Positions 1-11,159 of a DNA stretch of 64,000 nucleotides are shown piece by piece; position 1 is the stretch's first letter; the number at the start of each line of letters is the position of its first letter. The stretch comes from Sthenelais limicola (Eukaryota; Annelida; Polychaeta; Phyllodocida; Sigalionidae). The DNA lies in contig OW804094.1 of the NCBI GenBank assembly GCA_942159475.1, positions 130,496,755 to 130,560,754 on the forward strand. The letters are read 5' to 3'. The notes beneath the pieces are model-generated. The model searched no databases and had not been told where the DNA came from. It saw only the letters and a list, made by a program, of their open reading frames with translations. Made by a program: the position numbers and the translations under genes.

Positions 1-96
1 GTAGAAATAAAGAGGGGGTGGGGGTAAAGAAGAAAGGGGGTAAGGAGGTAAGGGTAGTAGGGGGTAGCTAGGAGCGTCTGTATCAATATTGTTTTT

Positions 97-161
97 GACA
101 ACCTTTCTGAGTTGGATTAAATATGAAGGACAACCTTTCTGAGTTAAGTTGAATATGAAGG
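97..161. repeat. Two-copy tandem repeat, about 32 bases
   Basis: The phrase GACAACCTTTCTGAGTT with its flank, ending in ATATGAAG, occurs twice in succession with few changes. It is a recent local duplication. Confidence 0.85.
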
Positions 162-452
162 ACTGTCATGATTTCGACACTGCGCTGGTGATGGCTTTTA
201 ATTCCTTGATGTTATTATTCATTATATGTACTGATGATATTATCGATATTGAATATCGAATTTCTTACTTCACTAAATCTTGATTGGATAACAAAGTATA
301 TGTTTAAGTTGGTCAGCACTTACTGAGCTTGGTACATGATGTAGTTGCTGAATAAAAAAATATTAGAATACAAATATAGGTAATACGAAGATCTAGATGA
401 GCATTGCATTCAATTAGTTTACATCCTCGTTGTATCTGGTATTAATCATATT

Positions 453-490
453 CGTATTATATTATATTATATTATATTATATCATATTAT
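453..490. repeat. TATAT/TATTA microsatellite
   Basis: A run of TATAT units (reading attatattatatt) of about 38 bases, a simple AT repeat. Confidence 0.85.
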
Positions 491-990
491 GATATTATCT
501 ATTTATATCTCATGTATACATACCGATATTCATTGTGAATCTGGTTTACTCGTCCGAGAGTTATTGTTAAGAAAGAAGAGAAAGTAGTAATTAAGTACAT
601 AATGGACTAACGAGTTGGATTGTTGTAAACCATATCGAGCAATGCCTCCATGTATCATAACTCCCGCCCTACACAGGTATTAGCGCAATTCAACAAAAAG
701 TATGATGTCAAAATTTGGGGGAAATTCTAATTCTGCTTCTTATTTATATATGTTGTGATTTATGAGATAAAAGATAAATCCACAGGTATGCGCTCCTCCA
801 TATAAAGTTCTCTTTTATAGGTAGTTACTTATGTTTCTCCGCAGCAGGAATATTTGGGGTCGGTCTATTAGTTTCATTTCGTATTGCCTTAGACGACACT
901 CTTTATTGTCTTGGACGAGGGAATAGAACTCTTCTGACTGTCATAGCAGAGGTCCTCCAGAATAAGTTCAGCCCTTGTTACATAATGTAT

Positions 991-1087
991 CCCTTCCTCT
1001 CGTTAAGGGTGAATTGCTTTGGGACAGATTGGGTTTTTAAGAACACCCTAAAGCTTTTTTCACCATCCTGCTAAAGACAGGACGTTG
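991..1087 (+). repeat. Diverged direct repeat, copy 1
   Basis: It shares the phrases CGTTAAGGGTGAATT, TTGGGTTTTTAA, AAAGCTTTTTTCACCATCCT and GGACGT, in the same order, with 3014-3110. The two copies are about 2 kb apart in the same orientation. Confidence 0.85.
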
Positions 1088-1392
1088 CAATAAAGATAGT
1101 ACTTGGACTTCTATCGTTGATGCCATTAAATACCAGCTACTGGTGGGGCCATCTGGTGTTCAGTCTGGACGCAGGAGCAGCTCAATGCTAGATTCTGCTC
1201 GATGGTGCTTCCCTCTACTGACTAACGTGCAGAATTCAGTGACTGTTTCGTGTGAAGGTAGTAGCAGTATGGTGCGGCCAGCAACATGGATTGAGGCAAA
1301 CGAAGGAAAGCGATGAAGGGAAATCGCCCCATAGATTGGAGTTAGTTGCTTTGTTTTTAACTGTTTATTGTATAAATGCATTCATCAAAGCG

Positions 1393-1480
1393 ATGGGGTG
1401 TTGGTGGGGGTGGGGGGCGGGGGTGGGGGCAGGTCCGGAATAATACAGGGTATTCTTCTCTACGGTTGGTCGTGGGGGGA
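1393..1480 (+). repeat. G-rich tract with G-quadruplex potential
   Basis: Several runs of four to six G are separated by one to three bases (such as GGGGGTGGGGGGCGGGGG), followed by another G6 run near 1475. At least four closely spaced G-runs satisfy the usual quadruplex pattern on the plus strand. Confidence 0.7.
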
Positions 1481-2965
1481 GGGGTACAATGATTTAAGTT
1501 CGTGGACACAGGACTGGTTATAAGTTGAACTCTTGTTACATATAATGATGATTTATTATTTCAAATGATCACATATTATTACAATTGTTGCGCTAAACAA
1601 TTGTTGCATTAAACAGTTGAATATAGAAATAAATAAACATTCAAATGAAGAACGAAAGAAAAATACATAATCAAAGACAGGAATGAATAATTAAGAAGAA
1701 AATAATGGTAATGAAATACTTATTTATATAATATAGTCCCCTGGATATCTATGATAGCACCGCCTTCACTAATTACATAATCACAATCACAAGATAACGA
1801 CTGGTGTTAAAATAATCTCCTTTATTCACTCATTTTAAAGCAACTTCATATTATTAAAAAATTACCCCAGGCTTGTAGGATCTTCGTTCCTCTGATGAAC
1901 TCAATACAAAACAGCTCATATACACTCGCATTCACTACAGCTATGATCAGTAGATAATTTTAAATACATTGTGCTAGTATAATGTTTCCGTTAGAACCAT
2001 GATATACAGTGGAAGAATTCACATCGTTGTTTTAAGACTTGGCACATCGATATATATAAATAGTAAATTACATTACAGAGTAATTAAAGGGAGATTTTTT
2101 TTCCATGAATGAACAGATCAAAGTGTCATGACTCCATATTATATTTATATATGTAGACACGAATTAAGTAAATGAATATCAGTTTTATTGATTATTTCGA
2201 TCGAAATTTTATTCTTGGTAGGATTAAGCAAAGATGTCGGCTACTGATGTCCATATTGACAATTTATTTAGGCATTCTGAGTTGCATCGCCCCATCATCG
2301 ATCAGCGCGTAGTTCAATTGCTGAGAGCTGTACGTAGTTATTTATACCATTTCTCAAAATGGCAATTATTGGATAAATATTTGTTATATATCATATAACA
2401 GGAGTAAGTATTTACATCAAGGTTGACAGATAATATAAACATGTTGCGTCATGTTTTGAAAGGCACACACATTTCGTCTTCGCCTCTGCACTTTCCTTAT
2501 ACCACTTTAAAGGCATTAAGATTGCCATGGGAATTTCCATCATTCCGACTGTTCAATCATTCCATGACATTGTTCTCGAAGAGCACTACTCCCCATCACA
2601 ACCTCTGACGAAACCTGAAAACACAACCGTGACCTCAAGAAAAAATAGTTTCCATGGTAATTACAAAATGGTATTAAAACAGGCAACAATCATTTGCTTA
2701 ATTGCTTATTTAAGTCGACGCCATCCATCAAGAAAGTAAATCCTCCTATCGGTAATTTTCTGGCAATTTATTTTCCATGGCGCGCTCCGGATGGGTATTT
2801 TTCTGAGGTATTGAATGTTTCTCTGGTGTCCAGGTAATGGTTGTGTTGGTCGGTCATTCTCCATATATGGTCATCGGCCCTGGTGAGATAACTCTTATCT
2901 ATAAATAACAGGCGCGGTGATGAATTGAGAGTCCATGGTTGCCTGACGACAGGAACTTTAGCCAT

Positions 2966-2971
2966 TTTATT
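2966..2971 (-). terminator. Candidate poly(A) signal AATAAA for the receptor transcript
   Basis: This is the first canonical AATAAA I see on the minus strand after the stop codon, about 520 bases downstream. It would give a 3' UTR of roughly 540 bases that includes the repeat copy at 3014-3110. No clear downstream GU-rich element was identified, and further AATAAA copies occur lower down (for example near 2767), so the real site is uncertain. Confidence 0.35.
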
Positions 2972-3013
2972 TTGCACTTGAGACCCACAGTCCCAGACTT
3001 CGAGGTCCCAAAT

Positions 3014-3110
3014 TTCCCCTTCTCTCGTTAAGGGTGAATTACTTTTGAACCAATTGGGTTTTTAAAAACACCTAAAGCTTTTTTCACCATCCTACTAAAG
3101 ATGGGACGTC
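3014..3110 (+). repeat. Diverged direct repeat, copy 2
   Basis: Counterpart of 991-1087. It would lie within the 3' UTR of the receptor gene if the AATAAA at 2966 is used. Confidence 0.85.
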
Positions 3111-3490
3111 ATGAATATTTGTCATGATTTGGACATTGAGATATAATTGTTCATCATTAACTAAAATTCATAACCATCAAAAGTCATATAGGCTGTTTTA
3201 GTTGGGCATCATGAATACATCACAATAAAATATCCAGATTACTTTTTGATCACATCCTTATCCTCATCACATTGGATGATCGCCTATGAAGACATAACAC
3301 AGTAATAAATACAGGGCGAAATCATAAATGAAGAGGCGATATGACAGCATCATCTTTGAAGGCTATTACTTGATACAATATCTGGAGGGTTGGATGTTGA
3401 TGTCGATGCCACGGGTGATGTACTTTGTTCTGTTCCTCGTTGTCTGGGTTGATCCGATGCTTGTTGCTTGGCAGAAGCGGTTTCTCGCTG

Positions 3491-4205
3491 TCAACAACTA
3501 CTATTGTGGAAGTGTTGCCTGTTGCCATTGACCTGGGCATTTCTGGGCAGTGAGCAACTCGCATGGTGAGCAACTAGCAAGGATCCCTGCTGTTCAGGGT
3601 CAAGTTCAAAGTAAAAAGGCGCATCAGCCGCCGAGCACGGTCCATGGTGGCAATGTTTGATCTGCTCGGGGTGACCTGGTTTCGGAGCAGCTACTTGCCC
3701 CTGCTGCTGTTTTCTATCCAGCTTAGGGCTTTGATAAATGTGCTCACTATCACCATGCCGGGGTTTGAACGTAGTGAAAGAAGCACGGGTCTTGGGATCC
3801 CTACGTAAGGTATTTGAGTCTGAGGTATTGTTCTCGGGATTGCTAGGGTTTTGGTCCCTTTTTGTTAAAGTGCCTCCTATGCATGTGTTGGGTCTTGGCG
3901 CTGTAGAGCGACCGTCTAAAGTGCGGTGGTGGTGAGCAGGACAGCCCGGATGGTGATGCTCCTCCATACCAGATGGCAGCAGCACAGGGGTAGGCCGCCT
4001 CACCTCCCATATGTGAGTGTATTCCCCTCCGGTGCCTGTCCTTCCCCTTCCGGCAGGAATTGGAGAATAAGTCTTAGTTCGATCTATGGTCGCAAACCGT
4101 GGACCCGCCCCGGGAGGAGGCTCTGCCTTTATTTCTCCAGGACGAGCCGTTCCATACAAGAGCGCCTCTTCTCTTCGAGCAGTTGCTGCCTCGAGACTCC
4201 TCCGT
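3491..4205 (-). CDS. Exon 7: long cytoplasmic tail and stop codon
   Basis: The terminal exon follows a near-perfect pyrimidine-rich acceptor (CTTTTCTTTTTTACAG). Its first base completes codon 340 (CG|A, Arg). It encodes residues 341-577, then TGA. The tail opens with RRSLEAATARREE, a juxtamembrane basic/acidic stretch, and is otherwise hydrophilic and rich in P, G, H and N. Tyrosine motifs are Y386-SPI and Y402-THI (YxxΦ type), Y497-QSP (YxxP type) and Y538-FEL (YxxΦ). A histidine cluster lies at 423-433. There are no enzyme domains. The tail probably serves endocytic sorting or phosphotyrosine docking; this is inferred from short motifs only. At 238 codons including the stop, it is the longest open frame in the window. 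Confidence 0.85.
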
Positions 4206-5461
4206 CTGTAAAAAAGAAAAGAGGGTGGTGGATATAATCCCTGCTAAAGGACACATATCAATAAATTCCTTCCTAAGGGGAAGGACTTTAAAAACGTATT
4301 CAGGCAGGATCTACAGGCTTCAGAATGCCCCTATATCTCAACGAATAAATTGACGTTTGATAACCACAGAGGGATCTTGATTTGCAAAGAAAGATGTTTC
4401 TTCCTGGCTTGCAAAGGGCTAACTCACTTATATTTATTGTAAAAGGACCTGACTTTAAACGGGCAAGCTGTCTGCATGCATATAGACGGGAATGTCTGCT
4501 CCTCCTGACTCACTGCATTAATGAATAATGTAGAAAGGAGCTAGGAACTATAATATAGATGGATGTACTGTTGAATAGACTTTAAAAGCAGCACATATAC
4601 ATTAGCGATTATGTGTAGTATGAAATCTCTGTGCTTAGCGATTTCTGACACGATTGACATTAGCGATTTCACCGGCGAATTGTGTTGGACGCCACGTTGC
4701 AGTGACTTGTCGCTAACAAAACACAAAGTCGTCAAACTTTGGCGCTAAGCTCCAAAACACTGGTGAAGTCGCTAACGTGTGGGTAACAACTTTATCTAGA
4801 GCTTGGCAGCGGCTTTTCATATGCCTTCATACTTGATTCAGAAGCAAAGATATACTTATTCAATGGTTGGTTGTTGGTAGGAGAAATCAATTATAATCGT
4901 TATGGTCAGCTGCCTAGACTGGGATTAGCAATCTAAAATGGCCTGAATACATAAAGCGCTTCTGAATGAATTCCTAGTTGTATTAGAACAGAACCTCAAG
5001 AGTCAAACTTAAATGTATGCAGCTTCGTATTAAACTGGAATGGAACGAGCTACTCCTTCTCCGAGGACATGTTTTTATCGCAAATGAAAATCAGGCGTGT
5101 AATAAAGAAAAGGATAGTCGAGGAGAAGTTCTTCTTGAATCGAATATGCCTTTGAAATATTTCATCCCGCGAGCCGCTGGATCACGGAATGAGTAATAAG
5201 ATATTAGCGCTAAAATAAACAGGCCCAGGCGGCTGATTGTTTGCCATGTAAACTTTAGCACAATACCACAGATACAGTTTCCAGTCACTCTAATATGCAG
5301 CACATTATTTGAATGTTTCTCTAGAGCCTGCTTTGCCATTCAAGACAGTTCTTTTCTGCCTTGGCGGTGACAATACCACACGATGTTAATGCAGATACAT
5401 TCTCTCACGCAGTCTACAGCCTATGAAAAGATAATATAATAAAGAAAGCTAATATATCTAC
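4206..5461 (-). other. Intron 6 (about 1.3 kb)
   Basis: This phase-2 intron between the transmembrane and tail exons has donor GTAGAT and an acceptor ending TTTACAG. It contains a snap-back inverted repeat at 4657-4778 and no other recognisable feature. Confidence 0.8.
4657..4778. repeat. Inverted repeat (hairpin) in intron 6
   Basis: The left arm ACATTAGCGATTTCACC (4657-4673) pairs with the right arm GGTGAAGTCGCTAACGT (4762-4778) at 15 of 17 positions. TTAGCGATTT-like phrases also recur just upstream (near 4602 and 4635), suggesting a small foldback element built from a repeated motif. Confidence 0.7.
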
Positions 5462-5543
5462 CGTTTTAAATGGATTAGTCCAACGATGAGTGTTGATATG
5501 CAAATCAGTAACGCAACACCAATAATGATAACAACGGTAATCC
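5462..5543 (-). CDS. Exon 6: transmembrane helix
   Basis: This small 82-base exon starts in phase 1 after a TTATTTCAG acceptor and ends in phase 2 at a GTAGAT donor. It encodes residues 314-339. The segment ITVVIIIGVALLICISTLIV, continuing GLI, is a continuous hydrophobic helix of about 23 residues. Basic residues follow (HLKR, then RR from exon 7), which is the expected stop-transfer signal with the tail in the cytoplasm. The exon is too short to stand out as an open frame by itself. It was found because its hydrophobicity and both splice phases exactly bridge exon 5 and exon 7. Skipping it would remove the membrane anchor and shift the frame, since 82 is not a multiple of three. Confidence 0.85.
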
Positions 5544-6858
5544 CTGAAATAAGGAAAGCATAGATATTATATTTAATAAAGACCACCTGGTGTGGTAACA
5601 CGTAGAAGTACAGTTGTCAAAACGAGTACGAAAAATTCATGCGCGCTCTTGATAACAATGGAGGGACACTAAATGGGACAGAGCAGCAAACAGCAACACA
5701 TTTGCTTGGAACAGTTTCTTAGTGGATTCCTTACGATATAGTCATAAGGAATAAGAAATGGTAGCTTAAAAAGGTCAGTTTCACTGGATGAACCTTTAAC
5801 CTTTCTCTAATACTCCAGTTGCAAAGGAATCCGAACTTAGTGGCTGGAAGCTGAGGATTTACGTCTTGTACATTAAGCGTCGATATAGTAGGTGGCAATT
5901 AGGAACATAACACCTTGGTATTATACTTCGTGAGGATAAAAGGTGCATATGCAATCCTTTACACAATCGTTCGGCGCGATGCCCAAGCACGCTTTCCCAT
6001 GATTATGGGAGATGTGTAATACCTTTCCTGCATACCAAACGAAGGCTTTTTTGAATAAGCAGAGGCGTAAATCAGAAGTGATATAGAGCCACCATACGCT
6101 GGAACATATAGAACAACAATATTGCACCTGATGCTTCAGAGGAATGACCTCATAATAGATTTCGCTTTCTCTTCCGTCGTTTTCGCATCATGATGCTGTC
6201 CTTTCTTCCCTTTCCCAAGCCGGAAAACCGATGTATGTATGCCATACCTTCCGCTAACTCTGCCAAACAATTGGGATTCCTTTTTTCTTTACCCAGAAAG
6301 CAGCGATTCCGTTTTCCGTGGCCCAATCCTGGGTTCACAGCGCCAACACCTCGGTGTAGGTCTGCCTGTTCAAAGAATTGCTAGCTAATATCGCACTAAA
6401 AACTACTGCTGGCTCTATCCAAAATGGGACGGGTGCTTTGTAGTCAGTCACTTTGCTTCTTCTAAGCGTTTTCCGACTGTTTTCCCCACCTGCGTCTGTG
6501 CATTGAGGGGGATGTTTTCTTTGTTTCAGACATGCACAGACCTTTTTGTTTACCTGCTGTTCCCCAAACGTAAAGGAACGGATTGGGTGGATCTATCGAG
6601 GGGAACCAAAGGTCTCACATCAATAGATCAGTTAAGGAGGCAAACCCATGGAAGAAGCCCTAACCAACAACAGGGTAACTGTTCGTACAAAGAATGAATC
6701 ACAATATTACTTTAAGGGACGATGCCCGAAAGTAACCACTCTTCTTACATCGAAAACTGATTGAAAGAAATGAAAAATTGTATTAATAATATTTTCTATT
6801 TCTTTCATATATCATAGATGATATCATATTATGATATATAACATATTATTTATAGGTA

Positions 6859-6926
<68 letters not shown>
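6859..6926. repeat. TA dinucleotide microsatellite
   Basis: A nearly pure (TA)n run of about 65 bases, directly next to the MITE at 6929. Confidence 0.95.
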
Positions 6927-6928
<2 letters not shown>

Positions 6929-6931
<3 letters not shown>

Positions 6932-7247
6932 ACATAGATTTCACATGACGTCACCCAGTAGGCTGGGGTATCACAGTGGCTACCATGTCTGGGGTCACCG
7001 CTACGCTGGCCGTCTATGGCGGGGGTATCAAAACAAAGTTGATAAATCTCACAAGAGTAGATACTTGGGTAATTCTACACTAAAGGCAGATTATCTAACC
7101 TATCATGAAGGTATTGTTGTGGCAGATTAAAACTGGTAAAGGTTAAAACAGCCAGAAAACGATATTTTCAAGTATCGCAGCATACATAGCCATCTAACTT
7201 GACCCCAAACATGGCCAGGGCCGTGACGTCAGTGAAATCTATGTATA
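6929..7247. mobile_element. MITE-like element with terminal inverted repeats, TA-flanked
   Basis: The left end TATACATAGATTTCACATGA, continuing CGTCA, and the right end TGACGTCAGTGAAATCTATG, continuing TATA, are inverted copies with one indel or mismatch region. Similarity continues inward: CCATGTCTGGGGTCA on the left matches the complement of TGACCCCAAACATGG on the right. The element is about 319 bases, flanked by TA and encodes no transposase. These traits fit a nonautonomous DNA transposon, perhaps of a TA-target (Tc1/mariner-like) group. Confidence 0.8.
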
Positions 7248-7601
7248 CTGAAGGGCTGAATTAGTATTCGTCTCTTAGTTTAAGTCAACGTCCTCATAGT
7301 ACTGATGACATACTCTTGAAAGAATAGAGCAATCCAAAACGTGCAGTCATGCCTGCAAATCACGTTTGCAAAAAGGGGATGGGAAATTAGGAAGAAGCCC
7401 TCTCAAAGGCCGGCTCCATTGAAGAATTTGATTGCAAAACTGAGGACGGAAATTAGCAGATCAAACCTTGAGGCACGAAATTCAGGGAAGGAGGCCGATA
7501 GAGAAACAACATATATCAAATGCAATGACGTTTCCACGGTTGTATACCAAGGTGTCAGTTCTTCCAGGGAATTTGAGCCCTTCAAAACAAAATCCCCAAG
7601 T

Positions 7602-7884
7602 TAATAGACTTGTCTCGCTCCCTTTTAAACAACATAATATTTAATCAAATGAATATGTACACGGTACTATAGAGTCCATAATGGTTTTATAATGCTTAAT
7701 CGTTCGGACTCCTTCGATGGATATTCCAGTAGGGGGTCTGGCCTAAAAACAATCTGGCCTAATAGACTTGTCGCTCTTTCTTTTAGACAGCATATATTTA
7801 GTCCAAAGGATACATATAGACGGAATGAAAGGGTCGATAATGGTTCATATCCTTAATCTGTCAGTCTATTCCGTGAGTATTCAA
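7602..7884. repeat. Diverged tandem duplication, two units of about 125 bases
   Basis: Both units begin TAATAGACTTGTC and share CGCTC, CTTTTA, ATATTTA, GATAATGGTT-like and CTTAATC phrases in order. Unit 1 is about 7602-7730 and unit 2 about 7760-7884. Unit 2 ends exactly where the MITE at 7885 begins. Confidence 0.75.
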
Positions 7885-8104
7885 GGGACCCGTTGCATAA
7901 GAAATCCTTATACTTAAGTTAAGATGTTCCGGCGTTAGCTATTTTTTCCTTGCTATATGCACCCCAGGTGCGGAATCTTTATGGACGGCATTTGATTCCA
8001 ACAGTAGGCATTTCGTACTAAGCAAAGAAACATAGATTCAAGAAAAATTTTAATTAAGAATTTAAGGAATATTTTTATTAAGAATTCCGTATGCAACAGG
8101 CTCC
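7885..8104. mobile_element. MITE-like element, GTTGCATA family, copy 1
   Basis: The left end GGGACCCGTTGCATAAGAAA is the inverted counterpart of the right end ending ATGCAACAGGCTCC. The element is about 220 bases and noncoding. The same terminal sequence bounds a second element at 62795-62984, so this is a family and not a chance palindrome. Confidence 0.72.
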
Positions 8105-11100
8105 AGTAGTGTAGGTCTGGCACATAACGGATGTTAAAAATTCCGCTCTGCAGCGCACATATATACAGTATATCTATCAAGTACTTCATGTTCTCTTGAC
8201 TGGAAAGAAAACCCTGGAAATGTGGATTATAGAATAAATACAAATAGAACTTGATATCAACTTACCTAATGGTAAAAACCCGGCATTGCTGATTATCTCT
8301 TCGGAATTAGTAGCTAAGCCTGCAAGCGTAAAACACGAGGCGGAAGATTAGAAGAGCTGACTAAAATTATGTCTATTAATTACACGGAATTCTATTTATT
8401 GTCATATTAGAAGAGTATAGCAAAATATATAGGCTCACAGAAAGTATGAGCATATGACAAAATACAAGTCAGACTATAAATATAATAATGTCCCTTGTAG
8501 ATTTGCATGGCAGTCCGAGAGGACTGACTTGCATGACTATCCTCGCCCATTACCCTTGTGTTATATGTGGACAGAAGCACGGTTCTACTATTTCAAGCTG
8601 ACAGGGCTCCGAGGGACAAACGAGTTCTCTTTGAAACGTTGAAGCCTAGAAACCCGAGAAGTCAAAAATGTTCAGAGGCATGCGATCCTCATAAAAATGA
8701 TAGCCTCGGGGTGTTGTGTTCTGACAAACTTGGTTATGTTTGTCGGTTGTTCCCAGTTTTAACCAGATAGTATTGGATTTAATTATGATAGGATTAGTCA
8801 ATTGGAGGAGGCACGCAAACTTGCAGGTGCCCTGTTGTGTAATCTACGTCTAGTCTCTCATCTCACATTGCGTTTTGATATTCGCATCAGAACTTAAAAA
8901 ATCACTTTTGATGATCTTCTTTTCATTATCGTCACAAGTTTTTCTCGTCTATGGGAACACTGGTGTTTTTGTTGTTGCACGCTGCTTATTCCAATTGCAA
9001 TCAGGAAACTATCCTGACATTGTGAGGCCCGATGAATAGAAGAATGGTCGCTTTGATTCGGATCTTTTTTTTGGGGGGATGCCAGGAATTACTTCCCTGT
9101 TGACCATTTCATTTCCTTTCGCGATATCCGAAGGCAACTTTAATTAGATATTGGCGCTACAAAACAGTACCGAGCATACATATCGCTTGATTAAGGGCTA
9201 AAATTTGAATATCCCAGCAGAATGCAATTAAAGTCTTTATAAAAAATACACTTACTGATTTCATAAATCTATTTTTACTATTATTGTGGGTAGAATTTAC
9301 ATGAGCTAATGACTAGCCTTCTCAGCAGTGATAGCGTTCAACTCCTTCTAGCTCAGCTTCTATTTTTGAAAGACCAATTATTAATTATACCCCGAGATAA
9401 TCGTTACTAATCAAGTTATTCCTGCGTAAGATTTCCCCCTTATTACAATGCGATTCTCGTTGCTTCCTGTATTGAAATGACTCCGCTAATTCACGTCCCC
9501 AGTCGTTTCCACTTGTCTTATTTACTGGAAACCATACACGCTGCTAACTAGAAATGGCTTCTTCTTTGTCGAGAAAATCTGACGTTTAATACCAAATTGT
9601 AAATTTCTCAATGGACCCCTTAAAAGGGGCCCGTACAGCGTGCGCTTTTGAATCTAGGGCTTTCCGAATGCGGTCCATCTTTGTGGCCTAATTAAGTCCC
9701 GATGTGTTTCCTTACCCTTATGCTTGTAATACGGCCACGATCTCGGAATAGCAAGTGGTAATGCTCTGAATCATTTATAGATATTAACCGCCCTGGGCAT
9801 AAAAGAAGCTGTAGATTCAATAAGGCAACTAGGAATGCAGCTGCAGACGGGGAAGGTGGAACCAAAACAAGCCTCATCTGCGCTACAAGGTACACATCTT
9901 TCCTCCATTCAGTGCTGTTGTGTTCCAGCAAATGTTTCTCCACACACATGTACCCATTTTCTGAATCGATGGCAAAGATGGTGTAATTCATTCAGGATAT
10001 GGACGGAAAATCTTTCACCTAGCCTTAGTTCAAGGGCTACATAACTCATATATTAACATTCATGCATAAATATGAGTTACTCAGAGGAGGTGGCGATTGT
10101 ATATACGTATGAATCGGTTGATTAATAGGAATAGAAGGTGTATGTGTGTGATGTACAAAGCTTAGCTTTTTTGTGAAGAAATTCAAGCTTCAACCCTTAC
10201 AATAATAAAAGCTGGCGAAGCCATGAAAGGCTTAAGAAACTGTATAGAAACACACACCAGGAAGGCGGGCAGGCAAACACCCCGTCGAAACCAATAAAAA
10301 GCAATATATTTTACCCGCAATCTAATAAGCTTTAATGATCAAAGCTTTAACATACTTGAGCACTTTAACGCATAGAACCAAAGAATCTGTAGCAGATACG
10401 TATCGGTCTAAAGCACCCCGGAAAAGGAAAGTCAAAGAGATCCAAAGGGATTCAAGGGGAGGGATTACTTTCTACAACGAACATACAATTCAGACCTCTT
10501 TTTCCTAATAGCTGCTAGCCTAGATATATCATGGTATAGGAATGCTCTAATCCCAGACCTTTTGGTTTCATTTACATTTGCTATTTCGAGGTGAACGCAG
10601 GTTCGAAAGTGCTATTTGGGAAAGAGTGGGAGTGAAGTTAGAAATATGGACCTCCATATTGAATTCTCAGTCTAGGCTCAGTGTTGAGAGAGTCCCTCCA
10701 AAATGGGGGAAAGCCTCTCGCTCCAAACCGCAAAATGACATCAAAATCCCCCTGGGACGCCTACCCCAGGGGCAGGGCAAGGGAAGCCTTCAGTGACATA
10801 CCATTCATAACTGATCTGAAAGGCTATGAGCCTAGACTGTTCTGCAGTTAGAATGGATCACTTAAGACATTCGTAAATTCAAGTATTCTATATAAATTTT
10901 ACTAATACATCTATCAGTTTAATCTGCACACATACATTATATAGGACCACTCTTATATATTTTATTATACAGGATTATATATGGCTATTCCAAAGTTCCG
11001 AGGGCACGAATAGAGTATAGAAAACAAGGGCCACTAAGCCGGTACACCCAATACATACACATATTTAAATGTATGAACAGCACAGGATAATGTCGCAGTT

Positions 11101-11159
11101 ATGGCAGTTTACACTAAGTAGCCTACAGAGGCAATTCATTGTTCTTTCCCCATACTTAC

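Larger units (their letters stand above)
1..3490. other. 3' flank of the receptor gene, with repeats and G-rich tracts
   Basis: No protein-coding feature can be supported. The part next to 3490 is probably 3' UTR. The rest contains G-rich tracts at 1-70 and 1393-1480, a short tandem duplication at 97-161, a TATAT-type tract near 453-490 and a pair of 100-base direct repeats at 991 and 3014. Confidence 0.6.
5544..11159 (-). other. Intron 5 (about 5.6 kb), rich in small repeats
   Basis: This phase-1 intron lies between the sushi-like and transmembrane exons. It carries a TA microsatellite with an adjoining MITE (6859-7247) and a tandem duplication abutting a second MITE (7602-8104). Open frames inside it lack usable splice sites in the right phase. 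The frame at 9692-9991 was examined in particular and not accepted. Confidence 0.78.

Noticed and set aside
3738..4353. Plus-strand frames opposite exon 7
   Set aside because: They are antisense shadows of the GC-rich tail exon, whose minus-strand frame fits by splice phase.
6831..7130. Plus-strand frame with an alternating Ile-Tyr run
   Set aside because: It is the TA microsatellite read as IYIY, running into a MITE.
9692..9991. Minus-strand 99-codon frame in intron 5 with a cysteine-containing N-terminal part (residues YMCVEKHLLEHNSTEW)
   Set aside because: It looked like a possible further extracellular module, but a stop lies just before it. The only nearby acceptor is weak and no suitable phase-1 donor follows.
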